A DNA stretch of 25,175 nucleotides from Clostridia bacterium (GTDB lineage: Bacteria > Bacillota > Clostridia > Christensenellales > DTU072). The notes under the pieces were generated by a model. The model made no database searches. It was not told where the DNA came from and was given only the letters and a program-made list of their open reading frames with translations. The stretch spans positions 1-25,175 of the forward strand of contig JAQVME010000003.1 of the NCBI GenBank assembly GCA_028703745.1. Direction: 5' to 3'. The first letter of the stretch is position 1, and the number at the start of each line of letters is the position of its first letter. The position numbers and the translations under genes are program-made. This document shows, piece by piece, positions 6,852 through 16,034 of this stretch.

Positions 6852-7530
6852 ATACCAGAGTATAGACATAAAGCTGTATGCGCTGGAAAACGAGTTTCAG
6901 AGATCAGACGAGCTAAAGAACCTCAAGATTCTTCAAAACAACTACAAGGAAAAAACGGAAGAGCTTTCCCGTATGATGAAAGAAACACAGGAGCTTTTTT
7001 CGTCGTTTGAAAAAAGCGGCTTGCGCATATCGGAAGTTGACGGACTTGAGGAGGACCTCAGCCGTGACATAAATTCCATAAACGACCTTGACGAACTTGA
7101 CTTGTACGATAAGAGTTTGCTAAAATACGATGAGAGTATTTCCTCTATCGAAAGAGAACTTAACCGTACGGCGAAGCGTTTTACGGAAATAAAAATCGAG
7201 GTGCAGAAGCTTATCGAGCAGCGTTTAGAAATAAACAAGCTTTACGTCCAGCACAAGAAATACCACGACGACAAAATAAACGACGTCAAGATGAAGGCCG
7301 CTCCTATTATGCGAGAGCTGCAGGTTCTCCGCGAGAGCGTAGACCCCAAGCTTTTATCAAAATACGAGGAGCTTCGCGCCGCCCGCAAAATGCCCGCGTA
7401 TGTCGAATACAACGACGGCAACTGCTCGGGATGCGGCATGCATATCTTTATCGAAGTCAATGCAAAGCTCAACAATAAGGGCGATACGGCAGAATGTCCC
7501 GAATGCAGAAGAATTGTATATAAGTTATAA
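6829..7530 (+). CDS. Coiled-coil protein with C-terminal C4 zinc ribbon
   Basis: A 233-residue protein with a long charged heptad-like coiled coil over about residues 10-165, followed by a zinc ribbon with Cys199-x2-Cys202 (CSGC) and Cys223-x2-Cys226 (CPEC). This is the zf-RING_7-type family often found next to nif3 in bacteria. A nucleic-acid or ribosome-associated role has been suggested for it but is not settled. The start at 6829 has GGAGAGAG just upstream and lies 23 bases inside nif3. After its stop there is a 105-base gap before dapF, so it is probably the last gene of the dnaG-rpoD block. Confidence 0.85.
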   Translation: MGLDKIIEYQSIDIKLYALENEFQRSDELKNLKILQNNYKEKTEELSRMMKETQELFSSFEKSGLRISEVDGLEEDLSRDINSINDLDELDLYDKSLLKYDESISSIERELNRTAKRFTEIKIEVQKLIEQRLEINKLYVQHKKYHDDKINDVKMKAAPIMRELQVLRESVDPKLLSKYEELRAARKMPAYVEYNDGNCSGCGMHIFIEVNAKLNNKGDTAECPECRRIVYKL

Positions 7531-7545
7531 CAATATAATATATTG
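7514..7545 (+). promoter_or_regulatory. Possible promoter for the dapF-pyrG block
   Basis: A perfect TATAAT (7534-7539) lies in the gap before dapF and inside an AT palindrome, CAATATAATATATTG (7531-7545). The best -35 (TTGTAT, 7514-7519) is only 14 bases away and no good -35 exists at 17 bases. The call is weak; the block may simply be read through from upstream. Confidence 0.3.
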
Positions 7546-7635
7546 AACCCTCAAACTGAATAAGCGGAAAATACCCCCGCACACCCGTCGAAGAAAATAT
7601 TGCTGAACAACAGAAACCCGAATTCAGGAGGTATT

Positions 7636-8460
7636 ATGAAATTCAGCAAAATGAACGGCGTAGGAAACGATTATATTTATATCAATCTTATGCAGGAGAC
7701 GGTGGAGAACCCATCGGAATTGGCAATCAAGCTCTCCGACAGGCATTTAGGCATAGGCAGCGATGGGCTTGTCCTTATCGGGGGCTCAGCCGAAGCGGAT
7801 TTCTCCATGAGAATGTATAACGCAGACGGCTCAGAAAGCGCCATGTGCGGCAACGCAATACGCTGTGTCGCAAAATACGTCTACGATAAGGGCATGACAA
7901 AAAAGACCCGCATAACCGTCGCAACACACTCCGGCACAAAAACGCTGGAGCTTTTTACGGAAAACGGCAAAGTAAAGAGCGTGAGAGTAAATATGGGCAG
8001 ACCGTCCATTGCCGCGGAAAGTATACCTGCGGTATATAACGAGGCGGAAATAATAAACAAGCCTATACATACGAGCAGAGGGGAAGTATTTATTAGTTGC
8101 GTATCCGTGGGCAACCCGCACGCCATAATATTCGTTGACGGCGAGGACGAAATGGACATGGCTCTAGCAGAAGAGATTTCGAACCACAGTATGTTTCCCG
8201 AAAGAACCAACGTGGAGTTCGTAAAAATAATAGACAGACAGAACGCATACATAAGAGTATATGAGAGAGGTACGGGAGAAACGCTTGGCTGCGGAACCGG
8301 AGCTTGCGCGGGTTTTTATGCGTTATATATACAAAAAAAAATAGAAAACAAGGCAACCATACATCTTAAAGGCGGAATACTGCAACTGGAGCTCCGTGAC
8401 GGAGACATCTATTTGACAGGTGATGCCCAACTAAATTACGAAGGAGAGGTATTTTTATGA
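7636..8460 (+). CDS. dapF: Diaminopimelate epimerase DapF
   Basis: Interconverts LL- and meso-diaminopimelate for lysine and peptidoglycan. At 274 residues it is of normal length. The two catalytic cysteines are Cys71 (MCGNAIRC) and Cys219 (ETLGCGTGAC), which act as the acid/base pair. The N-terminus MKFSKMNGVGNDYI is typical. An upstream in-frame ATG at 7600 was rejected because CAGGAGGT (7625-7632) directly precedes 7636. It overlaps pyrG by four bases (ATGA, 8457-8460). With dapL two genes downstream, the product of LL-DAP aminotransferase is the substrate of this enzyme. Confidence 0.96.
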   Translation: MKFSKMNGVGNDYIYINLMQETVENPSELAIKLSDRHLGIGSDGLVLIGGSAEADFSMRMYNADGSESAMCGNAIRCVAKYVYDKGMTKKTRITVATHSGTKTLELFTENGKVKSVRVNMGRPSIAAESIPAVYNEAEIINKPIHTSRGEVFISCVSVGNPHAIIFVDGEDEMDMALAEEISNHSMFPERTNVEFVKIIDRQNAYIRVYERGTGETLGCGTGACAGFYALYIQKKIENKATIHLKGGILQLELRDGDIYLTGDAQLNYEGEVFL

Positions 8461-10082
8461 ATTCAGAGGCAAAAAAGGCAAAGTACATATTTGTCACAGG
8501 CGGCGTTGTTTCGGGTCTGGGCAAGGGCATCACGGCGGCATCAATGGGCAGACTGTTGAAGGAAAGAGGCTTCAAGGTGGCTGCGCAGAAATTCGACCCA
8601 TATATAAACGTTGACCCGGGCACAATGAGTCCTTTGCAGCACGGCGAGGTTTTTGTCACCGATGACGGCGCAGAAACTGACCTTGACCTCGGACATTACG
8701 AAAGATTCATAGACGAAAATCTCAACAAATACTCCTCAATGACTACCGGCAAGGTATACACAAAAGTGCTTTCCAACGAAAGAAAGGGTGTGTATCTGGG
8801 CAGTACCATTCAAGTAATTCCGCATATCACAAATGAAATAAAAAGATGCATGATAAGAGTAGCCGAGACTACAGACGCCGATATCGTCATTTCAGAAATA
8901 GGCGGCACGGTGGGTGATATTGAATCACTTCCTTACCTCGAAAGTATGCGTCAGATAGGCCGCGAAATAGGTCGCGACAATGTGCTTTACGTTCACGTCA
9001 CGCTGGTGCCGTATCTGAAGTTCAGCGGCGAGCACAAATCTAAGCCCACACAGCACAGTGTAAAGGAACTTCTTTCCTACGGCATACAACCCGACATTAT
9101 TATTTGCCGTACGGACGAGCCTATGGAAAGAGAGCTTATGGACAAAATTGCCATGTTCTGCGGCGTGCCTGCCGATTGCGTTATCGAGAATATTACGGTG
9201 CCACTGCTTTATGAGGCGCCGCTTATGCTCGAAAAGAGCAACTTCTCCGATATTATTTGCAGAGAACTCAAGCTTGACGCGCCAAAACCCGAGCTTACAA
9301 GCTGGCGTACCCTTATAGAGCGCATAAAAAATATCAAACAAACGGTAAAAATTGCCCTTGTAGGCAAATATATAAAATTACATGACGCTTATCTTTCGGT
9401 GCTTGAGGCGCTGTATCACGGCGGCTACGAAAACGAGGTCAGCGTTTCTATGGACTGGATAGATTCCGAGCTTTTGAACGATGACAAAGCCGCAGAAATA
9501 TTGAAGGGCGTTGACGGCATAATAGTTCCCGGCGGCTTCGGCAAGAGGGGCACGGACGGCATGATATCTGCGGTCAAGTACGCCAGAGAGAACGACATTC
9601 CGTTCTTTGGCATTTGTCTGGGTCTGCAAATGGCAATAATAGAATTTGCCAGAAACGTGCTGGGACGTAAGGATGCCAACAGCGGCGAGTTCGACGAGAA
9701 CTCAAACTGCAAAATAATCGACCTTATGCCCGAACAACTAAAAATAACAGATAAGGGCGGCTCAATGCGCCTTGGCAAATATCCGTGCGACATAGCATCG
9801 GGAACCTTAATGCACAAGGCATACAAGGTTAGCAGTATTGAAGAAAGACACCGCCACCGCTATGAGGTAAACAATGCTTACCGTGAGGAATTGGCGGAGA
9901 ATGGCATGATTATTTCCGGACAATCTCCCAACAGGATACTTGTTGAAGCTATCGAAATACCAGAACTGCGTTGGTTCGTCGGAGTGCAGTATCATCCGGA
10001 GTTTAAATCCCGCCCGAACAGAGCGCATCCGCTTTTCAGAGATTTTATAGGCGCCGCCAAGGAGTACAGCGAAAAAAATTAA
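8457..10082 (+). CDS. pyrG: CTP synthase PyrG
   Basis: Converts UTP to CTP with glutamine as nitrogen donor. The protein is 541 residues in two domains. The N-terminal amidoligase carries the P-loop-like TGGVVSGLGKG (around 14-24) and FDPYINVDPGTMSP. The class I glutamine amidotransferase domain starts near residue 300, with nucleophile Cys387 (GICLGLQMA) and His513/Glu515 (QYHPEF). All key residues are present. The start overlaps the dapF stop and has AAGGAGAGG 8 bases upstream. Nine bases and an AAGGAGGAG site separate it from dapL. Confidence 0.98.
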   Translation: MNSEAKKAKYIFVTGGVVSGLGKGITAASMGRLLKERGFKVAAQKFDPYINVDPGTMSPLQHGEVFVTDDGAETDLDLGHYERFIDENLNKYSSMTTGKVYTKVLSNERKGVYLGSTIQVIPHITNEIKRCMIRVAETTDADIVISEIGGTVGDIESLPYLESMRQIGREIGRDNVLYVHVTLVPYLKFSGEHKSKPTQHSVKELLSYGIQPDIIICRTDEPMERELMDKIAMFCGVPADCVIENITVPLLYEAPLMLEKSNFSDIICRELKLDAPKPELTSWRTLIERIKNIKQTVKIALVGKYIKLHDAYLSVLEALYHGGYENEVSVSMDWIDSELLNDDKAAEILKGVDGIIVPGGFGKRGTDGMISAVKYARENDIPFFGICLGLQMAIIEFARNVLGRKDANSGEFDENSNCKIIDLMPEQLKITDKGGSMRLGKYPCDIASGTLMHKAYKVSSIEERHRHRYEVNNAYREELAENGMIISGQSPNRILVEAIEIPELRWFVGVQYHPEFKSRPNRAHPLFRDFIGAAKEYSEKN

Positions 10083-10091
10083 GGAGGAGAA

Positions 10092-11276
10092 ATGGCAGCA
10101 CTCAACAAGAATTACATAAACGTAAGCGAAAGCTACTTATTTTCGGATATAGCAAAAAGAGTCAACGAGTTCGTTAAGAACAACCCCGATAAGAAGCTTA
10201 TAAAAATGGGTATAGGCGATGTCACCCGTCCATTAGTCAAAGAGGTGGTAGACGCGCTGAAGACAGCTTCGGAAGAAATGGGCGACAGCGCCACTTTCCG
10301 CGGCTATGGACCCGAGCAGGGTTATGCCTTTTTACGCGACAAAATCGCCGCGTATTATGCCGGCTACGGCGTAGAAATAAGCAGCGACGAGATATTCGTA
10401 TCGGACGGCGCTAAGAGCGACGTAGGCAACATAACCGACCTTTTCAGCAACGATAACATCATAATAATTCCTGACCCCGTATACCCCGTATATTTGGACA
10501 GCAACCTTATGCTGGGCAGGAACATAAAGCTCATTGAAGGCAACGAGCGCAACGAATTTATGCCTGTGCCGTACGAGGGCTTGAAAGGAGATATAATTTA
10601 TCTCTGTTCGCCGAACAATCCGACAGGCGCCGTTTATGACAGGGCGCGCCTTGAGGCGTGGGTAAAATTCGCGCTGGATAGCGGCGCCGTCATTCTTTTC
10701 GATGCCGCGTATGAGTGTTTCATTAAGGATAAAAGTCTTCCCAGGTCAATATATGAAATAGCCGGCGCAAAAGAGTGCGCTATAGAGTTTTGTTCGCTTT
10801 CAAAGACCGCAGGTTTTACCGGCACGAGATGCGGCTATACTGTTATTCCCAAATCTTTGGTCAGAGACGGCATGAGCCTAAACCGTATGTGGCTACGCCG
10901 CCAAACAACGAAATTTAACGGCGTAAGTTATGTTGTGCAAAAGGGCGCGGAAGCGGTTTTTACAATAGAAGGACAGAAAGCCGTAAAAGAAAATATCGAA
11001 TACTATTCCGGCAACGCCAAACTAATTGCAGACACGCTGACGGAGCTGGGCATATGGTTTACAGGCGGTATCAACTCGCCTTATATCTGGTTAAAATGTC
11101 CGGACGGTATGAAATCGTGGGAGTTCTTTGACAAGCTCTTGAATGAGATCGCCGTTGTGGGTACGCCCGGCAGCGGTTTCGGCAAGTGCGGCGAGGGATA
11201 TTTCCGTTTGACAGCCTTTAATACTAAAGAGAACACAGCCGAGGCCATGAGAAGACTGGTCGGTTTATTGAAATAA
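10092..11276 (+). CDS. dapL: LL-diaminopimelate aminotransferase DapL
   Basis: A PLP-dependent class I/II aminotransferase that makes LL-diaminopimelate from tetrahydrodipicolinate in one step, bypassing succinyl or acetyl intermediates. The 394 residues match the family length. Diagnostic stretches are IKMGIGDVTRPL, GYGPEQGYAFLRDKIA, SPNNPTGAVYD and the Schiff-base lysine Lys238 in SLSKTAGFTGTR. The start is set by AAGGAGGAG, 3-4 bases before the ATG. It sits between two nucleotide genes (pyrG, purA). It shares this transcript with dapF, which takes its product to meso-DAP. Confidence 0.95.
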   Translation: MAALNKNYINVSESYLFSDIAKRVNEFVKNNPDKKLIKMGIGDVTRPLVKEVVDALKTASEEMGDSATFRGYGPEQGYAFLRDKIAAYYAGYGVEISSDEIFVSDGAKSDVGNITDLFSNDNIIIIPDPVYPVYLDSNLMLGRNIKLIEGNERNEFMPVPYEGLKGDIIYLCSPNNPTGAVYDRARLEAWVKFALDSGAVILFDAAYECFIKDKSLPRSIYEIAGAKECAIEFCSLSKTAGFTGTRCGYTVIPKSLVRDGMSLNRMWLRRQTTKFNGVSYVVQKGAEAVFTIEGQKAVKENIEYYSGNAKLIADTLTELGIWFTGGINSPYIWLKCPDGMKSWEFFDKLLNEIAVVGTPGSGFGKCGEGYFRLTAFNTKENTAEAMRRLVGLLK

Positions 11277-11280
11277 CAAG

Positions 11281-11298
11281 AACGCAAAAATTTGCGTT
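11281..11298. repeat. Perfect palindrome between dapL and purA
   Basis: AACGCAAA (11281-11288) and TTTGCGTT (11291-11298) are perfect inverted arms around AA, starting 5 bases after the dapL stop. No clear T tract follows (ATTTGTAAC), so it is a weak terminator at most. It may be an operator or an mRNA stability hairpin. Confidence 0.4.
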
Positions 11299-11330
11299 AT
11301 TTGTAACTAATTCAGCAAAAGGAGTACGAA

Positions 11331-12605
11331 ATGTCAGTAACAGTTTTGGTAGGAGCGCAATTCGGAGACGAGGGAAAGGGCAAAATAGTAGATTATCTCG
11401 CGGCGGATATGGATATGGTAGTCCGTTTCCAAGGCGGTGATAACGCTGGACATACAGTAGTCAACGAATTCGGCGTATTCAAACTTCATCTGGTGCCTTG
11501 CGGCATCTTTAAGAAGGATTGCAAGGTTTTTGCCGGTACGGGCATGGTTGTTAATCCGGACGAGCTTTTGAAAGAGCTTTCCGAAATAAAGAGCAAGGGT
11601 GTCGACGTTTCAAATATGTATATTTCCTCAAGGGCAATAATACTTATGCCTTATCACATACAGCTTGATACGCTGTCTGAAAAGGGCGGCACCTCGATAG
11701 GTACGACAAAGAGAGGAATAGGCTACGCTTATGCCGATAGGGCGAGGCGCAACGCGTTGCGCTTTGAAGACCTTCTGGATTTGCAACATTGCAGAAAGAG
11801 AATTGATACTATTATCGGCACAATCAACGCCGAGCTTTCGGCAAAGGGCGGCGAGCCGGTGACGGCGGACGAGGTCTTTGAAAAATGCAAGGCTTGGGCT
11901 GCAAGCTTCGGTCAGATGATAGTAGAGCCGGTAACTTTTATAAATAAGGCGATAGAAAGAGGCGAAAAAATACTTTTTGAGGGACAGCTCGGAGCTATGA
12001 AAGACATAGATTTGGGCATATATCCTTATGTGACCTCCTCCAACCCCGTTGCTGCATACGCGGCGGTAAGCGCCGGTTTTCCCATAAGCAAAATCTCTGA
12101 GATTATCGGTGTTATGAAAGCGTTTTCATCGGCTGTAGGCGCAGGACCGTTTCCCACAGAAATGGAGGCTGCAGAAGGCGACGGATTCAGAGGCGACGGC
12201 AAAAACGTTGATGACGAATTCGGCGCAAGAACGGGCAGGGCAAGGCGGCTGGGCTGGCTTGACCTTCCTGTACTTAGATACGCCGCCGTCATAAACGGCT
12301 TTACTTCTATAGCTATTTGCAAAATCGACAAACTGGACATTTATGACGAAATAAAGGTTTGCACCGGCTACAAGCTCGACGGCAAAGAAATAGATTATAT
12401 GCCGTCAGCGTACAGGCTCTATGATGTCGAACCGATATATGTCACACTGAAAGGCTGGAAGCAGGACACCTCAAAAATCAGAGAGTACAACGAGTTGCCG
12501 CTAAACGCCCGAAAGTATATTGAATTCATTGAAGCCAACGTCGGAGTCAAGCTTAAATATATAGGCGTCGGTCCGGCAAGAGCGGACATAATAGTAAAAG
12601 AATAA
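11331..12605 (+). CDS. purA: Adenylosuccinate synthetase PurA
   Basis: Joins IMP and aspartate using GTP, the first step from IMP to AMP. The 424 residues are normal. The N-terminal GTP-binding signature GAQFGDEGKGK includes Asp13 and Lys16, and the catalytic His41 sits in GGDNAGHT. The IMP-binding stretch (GTTKRGIGYAYADRARR, about 123-139) and FEGQLG are present. The C-terminal part carries the Arg-rich GARTGRARRLGWLD loop and ends with GPARADIIV. AAAGGAG lies 6 bases before the ATG. It is 14 bases from gatC. Confidence 0.98.
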   Translation: MSVTVLVGAQFGDEGKGKIVDYLAADMDMVVRFQGGDNAGHTVVNEFGVFKLHLVPCGIFKKDCKVFAGTGMVVNPDELLKELSEIKSKGVDVSNMYISSRAIILMPYHIQLDTLSEKGGTSIGTTKRGIGYAYADRARRNALRFEDLLDLQHCRKRIDTIIGTINAELSAKGGEPVTADEVFEKCKAWAASFGQMIVEPVTFINKAIERGEKILFEGQLGAMKDIDLGIYPYVTSSNPVAAYAAVSAGFPISKISEIIGVMKAFSSAVGAGPFPTEMEAAEGDGFRGDGKNVDDEFGARTGRARRLGWLDLPVLRYAAVINGFTSIAICKIDKLDIYDEIKVCTGYKLDGKEIDYMPSAYRLYDVEPIYVTLKGWKQDTSKIREYNELPLNARKYIEFIEANVGVKLKYIGVGPARADIIVKE

Positions 12606-12619
12606 CAAAGAGGACGGAA

Positions 12620-12904
12620 ATGGACGAAAAAATAAAATTAGTCAAACACCTTGCCGATTTAGGAATGCTTACGTTTTCGGACGAAGAGATGCAAGCCATG
12701 GTTAACGATATGCAAGACATTATCGGACTTATCGACGGCATAAAGGACGCTGATGTCGAGGGCGTTACCGCCAAGCTGAATGTCGTGGCTTTCGCAGATT
12801 TGCGTGAGGACGCCGCTAAGCCTTCTATGCAGAGAGAGGATATTCTCCGCAACGCCGCCAAACAAGAAAAGGACAGCTTCGTTGTGGCAAAGGTGGTGGA
12901 ATAA
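12620..12904 (+). CDS. gatC: Asp/Glu-tRNA amidotransferase subunit GatC
   Basis: The small stabilising subunit of GatCAB, 94 residues, which wraps around GatA and GatB. The family pattern is seen in VKHLADLGMLTFSDEEMQAM near the start, followed by the LR-x-D segment (FADLREDAAKPS) before the C-terminal helix. An AGAGGA site lies 5 bases before the ATG. The stop shares one base with the gatA start (TAATG), as expected for subunits made in equal amounts. Confidence 0.93.
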   Translation: MDEKIKLVKHLADLGMLTFSDEEMQAMVNDMQDIIGLIDGIKDADVEGVTAKLNVVAFADLREDAAKPSMQREDILRNAAKQEKDSFVVAKVVE

Positions 12905-14337
12905 TGGCTACGATAAAAGAACTGCGCAGACGGCTGGACAACAAGGAACTGAGCGTAAAACAGCTGCTTGACGAATATTTTGCAAAAATCCGACAGAATA
13001 ATGCGGCAATCAACGCTTTTATTACCGTCACGGAGGCTGAGGCGTACGCCCAGGCCGGTGATGCGCAAAAACTCATAGACGATGGCAAGGCTTTGCCGCT
13101 TACGGGCATACCTCTCGCCATAAAAGATAATATTTCCACCAAAGACATACCCACGACTTGCGCGTCAAAGATGCTCAGCAATTACGTGCCGACCTTTGAC
13201 GCTACGGTTATTTCCAAACTAAAAAAGCAAGGCGCCATAATAGTCGGAAAGACGAATATGGACGAATTCGCAATGGGCAGTACCAGCGAGACTTCGTATT
13301 TTGGCAGCGTAAAGAATCCTATTAATACGGAGTACGTTCCCGGAGGCTCTTCAGGCGGCAGCGCGGCATGCGTGGCGGACGGAATGGCAGTTGCGGCTCT
13401 CGGCTCGGATACGGGCGGTTCCATACGGCAACCGGCGGCTTTTTGCGGAGTGACGGGGCTCAAGCCAACCTATGGCAGAGTATCACGCTACGGACTTGTA
13501 GCGTTCGCATCCTCGCTTGACCAGATAGGTCCTATAGCAAGCAGCGCTGAGGATTGCGGCATAATCTTGAACGCGATAGCCGGTGGCGACGAATTCGATA
13601 TGACTTCGTCAAGCAAGCCCGTAGACGATTTTACGTCGGCAATAGGCGACAGTCTGAAAGGTAAGGTTATCGGTTTGCCAAAAGAATTTTTTGAAGCGGG
13701 ACTGACGGAAGAAGTAAAAAACAGCGTGTTTGAAGCCGTCGAGGTTTTCAAGAAGTTGGGCTGTGAAGTCAAAGAAGTATCGCTCAAGAGTTTGAAATAT
13801 GCCGTCAGCGCGTATTATCTCATATCCTCTGCGGAGGCGTCGTCGAATTTGTCAAGATACGACGGTATAAAATACGGTTACCGCAGTGAGAAGGGCGACA
13901 CCTATCATAAGAATGTAAGGTTCACCAGAGATGAGGGCTTCGGCAGAGAGGTCAAGAGAAGGATTTTACTGGGGATATACGGGCTTTCAAGCGGCTATTA
14001 TGACGCTTACTACAACAAGGCGGTACTTGTACGCTCAAAAATTATGGACGAATACAACGCCATATTTGAGCAATGCGATTTAATCATTTCGCCGACGGCG
14101 CCGACAACGGCGTTCAAAATCGGCAACAATATTGACGATCCCGTCAAGCTATATATGGCGGATATTTACACCGTGACGACGAATATTGCCGGACTTCCGG
14201 CGATATCCACACCCTGCGGAAAGGCGGCAAACGGGCTTCCTATAGGGTTGCAGATTACCGGCAAGGCTTTCGACGAAAGACAGCTTGTGGCGGTATGCGC
14301 GGCGTACGAAAAGTCCGTAAAGGGAGGCGCCCTATGA
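12904..14337 (+). CDS. gatA: Glutamyl-tRNA(Gln)/aspartyl-tRNA(Asn) amidotransferase subunit GatA
   Basis: The glutaminase subunit, which releases ammonia for GatB. It is 477 residues of the amidase-signature family. The Ser-cisSer-Lys triad is complete: Lys74 in LAIKDNIS, Ser149 in GGSSGGSAA and Ser173 in GSDTGGSIRQPA. The C-terminal part has the usual AGLPAISTPCG segment. It overlaps gatC by one base and gatB by four (ATGA). Confidence 0.97.
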   Translation: MATIKELRRRLDNKELSVKQLLDEYFAKIRQNNAAINAFITVTEAEAYAQAGDAQKLIDDGKALPLTGIPLAIKDNISTKDIPTTCASKMLSNYVPTFDATVISKLKKQGAIIVGKTNMDEFAMGSTSETSYFGSVKNPINTEYVPGGSSGGSAACVADGMAVAALGSDTGGSIRQPAAFCGVTGLKPTYGRVSRYGLVAFASSLDQIGPIASSAEDCGIILNAIAGGDEFDMTSSSKPVDDFTSAIGDSLKGKVIGLPKEFFEAGLTEEVKNSVFEAVEVFKKLGCEVKEVSLKSLKYAVSAYYLISSAEASSNLSRYDGIKYGYRSEKGDTYHKNVRFTRDEGFGREVKRRILLGIYGLSSGYYDAYYNKAVLVRSKIMDEYNAIFEQCDLIISPTAPTTAFKIGNNIDDPVKLYMADIYTVTTNIAGLPAISTPCGKAANGLPIGLQITGKAFDERQLVAVCAAYEKSVKGGAL

Positions 14338-15746
14338 AATACGATGTAGTAATAGGTCTTGAGATACATGCGGAGCTGTCCTCGAAGTCCAAGGTTTTTT
14401 GCCAATGCGCGCAGCAGTTCGGTGGCGAACAGAACACACGTTGCTGTCCGAGATGTTCGGCGATGCCGGGCACTCTGCCGCTGCTCAACCGAACGGCTGT
14501 GGAATACGCCGTAATAGCCGGACTGTGTTTGAACTGCGACATAAACGCCTTCAGCGCATTTGACAGAAAGAACTATTTTTATCCCGACCTGCCCAAAGCC
14601 TATCAGATTTCACAATTCTTTTATCCGATATGTACAGACGGTTGCGTCGACATCGGCAGCAAAACGGTCAGAGTAAACAGAATACACATTGAAGAGGACG
14701 CCGGCAAGCTAATTCATGACGAATACGCCGGTATCAGCCTTGCCGATTACAACAGATGCGGCGTGCCGCTTATCGAGATAGTCACCGAGCCGGATATGAC
14801 ATGTGCCGACGAGGCAATAGCCTTTGTCGAGGCTGTGGCGTCAAGACTGCGCTATGCAGAGGTATGCGACGCAAAAATGGAGGAAGGCTCCATACGCTGT
14901 GACGTTAATATCTCGCTAAAGCCCGAGGGCAGCGATGTGCTGGGAACAAGGGCAGAAATAAAAAACCTCAATTCCCTAAAGAGCATAAGCAGAGCTATCG
15001 AATACGAAATAAAAAGGCAGTCGGACTTACTCGACAGGGGCGAGAGAATAATTCAAGAGACGAGAAGGTTCAACGACAACAACGGGCGCACGCTTTCTAT
15101 GCGGAGCAAGGAGGAGGCGCACGATTACAGATATTTCCCCGAGCCGGACATTCCCGCCATAATGTTTGACCGCACACAGATAGAGAGCATAGCGGCGAAG
15201 ATTCCCATGCTACCCGAGCAGAGATTAAAAATATATGTCGAGGAGTACGGTGTTTCCGAGGTCGAGGCAAAAATAATACTGACGAAGAAGGAATACAGCG
15301 ATTTCTTCAACGCCGCGGTGGCAGAATATCCCAATTATAAATCCACGTCGAATCTTATCGTAGTAGAGGTCTTTCGATTGATAAACGACAACGGCTGTGA
15401 CGGAGATTTCAAATTTACGCCGCAAAGCCTAGCCAAGCTGATAAAAATGCTTGACGAAGATATCATTACTAAGGCCGCGCAAAAAACTATACTCTCTGTT
15501 ATGTTCGAGAGGGGCGGTGACCCCGAGACCATAGCCAAGGACATGGGGCTTGTTATTGTCAACGATTCAGAGGGTGTCGCAAACGCCATAAAAGAGGTTA
15601 TTGACGCCAATCCCAAAGCAGTGGGAGAATATAGAAGCGGACAAGAAAAAGTATTCGGTTTCCTCATGGGACAAGTTGCGCGCAAGGTAGGAAAATCAGC
15701 CACTCCTGCGCTCGTAAGAGAAATGTTGCTCAAGGCGCTCAAATAG
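14334..15746 (+). CDS. gatB: Glutamyl-tRNA(Gln)/aspartyl-tRNA(Asn) amidotransferase subunit GatB
   Basis: Phosphorylates the mischarged Glu- or Asp-tRNA and transfers ammonia to it. From 14334 it is 470 residues. The N-terminus YDVVIGLEIHAELSSKSKVFC is characteristic. A zinc site is formed by Cys23, Cys25, Cys37/38 and Cys41 (CCPRC). The body has FDRKNYFYPDLPKAYQISQF and HIEEDAGKL, and the C-terminal YqeY-like tRNA-binding tail ends with GQVARKVGKSATP. The longer frame from 14295 was rejected because the ATG at 14334 gives the family start, overlaps the gatA stop (ATGA) and has AAAGGGAGG upstream. It is the last gene of the dapF-gatB run. Confidence 0.97.
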   Translation: MKYDVVIGLEIHAELSSKSKVFCQCAQQFGGEQNTRCCPRCSAMPGTLPLLNRTAVEYAVIAGLCLNCDINAFSAFDRKNYFYPDLPKAYQISQFFYPICTDGCVDIGSKTVRVNRIHIEEDAGKLIHDEYAGISLADYNRCGVPLIEIVTEPDMTCADEAIAFVEAVASRLRYAEVCDAKMEEGSIRCDVNISLKPEGSDVLGTRAEIKNLNSLKSISRAIEYEIKRQSDLLDRGERIIQETRRFNDNNGRTLSMRSKEEAHDYRYFPEPDIPAIMFDRTQIESIAAKIPMLPEQRLKIYVEEYGVSEVEAKIILTKKEYSDFFNAAVAEYPNYKSTSNLIVVEVFRLINDNGCDGDFKFTPQSLAKLIKMLDEDIITKAAQKTILSVMFERGGDPETIAKDMGLVIVNDSEGVANAIKEVIDANPKAVGEYRSGQEKVFGFLMGQVARKVGKSATPALVREMLLKALK

Positions 15747-15752
15747 CGCTTT
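15732..15752 (+). other. Hairpin over the gatB stop codon
   Basis: AAGGCGCT (15732-15739) pairs with AGCGCTTT (15745-15752) around CAAAT, with one G-U pair. It covers the TAG stop at 15744-15746. There is no T tract after it beyond TTT, so termination here would be weak. It may protect the mRNA 3' end. Confidence 0.35.
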
Positions 15753-15807
15753 AGAAACTTTGCGTTTGCTTATCAGCATGATGTTCAGACACAAAAAAAT
15801 ACAGAAT

Positions 15808-15851
15808 CAGCGTTGTAACCGTATAAAAAAGGTATGGGCAGCGCTGTTTTT
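15808..15851 (+). terminator. Putative terminator after gatB
   Basis: CAGCGTTG (15808-15815) pairs with CAGCGCTG (15839-15846), including one G-U pair. A 23-base loop contains a short inner ACC/GGT pairing, and five T follow (15847-15851). The long loop lowers confidence, but it is the only stem with a T run between gatB and the next promoter. The rest of the 15753-16019 gap holds only a small CGGAA/TTCCG stem (15875-15891) and the next promoter; no gene was seen. Confidence 0.45.
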
Positions 15852-15976
15852 ATGTCGCGGCGCATACAGAGTAACGGAATTTTTGCTTCCGATGCAAGAG
15901 GGCAGTACGCATGAAGTTCAACATATTATATAGTATCTTTGCCGTTCTTTTTTATTACTTTGATGTCTAAGTAGTA

Positions 15977-16005
15977 TTGAATAAAATTGCTTAATATGGT
16001 ATACT
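15977..16005 (+). promoter_or_regulatory. Promoter of the beta-galactosidase gene cluster
   Basis: A -35 TTGAAT (15977-15982), exact 17-base spacer and -10 TATACT (16000-16005), with TGG directly before the -10 (extended -10). The start is expected near 16012, about 23 bases before the chosen lacZ ATG at 16035. No clear catabolite-response element or regulator operator was recognised nearby. Confidence 0.75.
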
Positions 16006-16034
16006 GAAAAAAAGTTTCTATGCTAGGAGAGTAT

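Noticed and set aside
14255..14542. 95-codon minus-strand frame across the gatA-gatB junction
   Set aside because: It is antisense to two well-supported genes and to their ATGA overlap.
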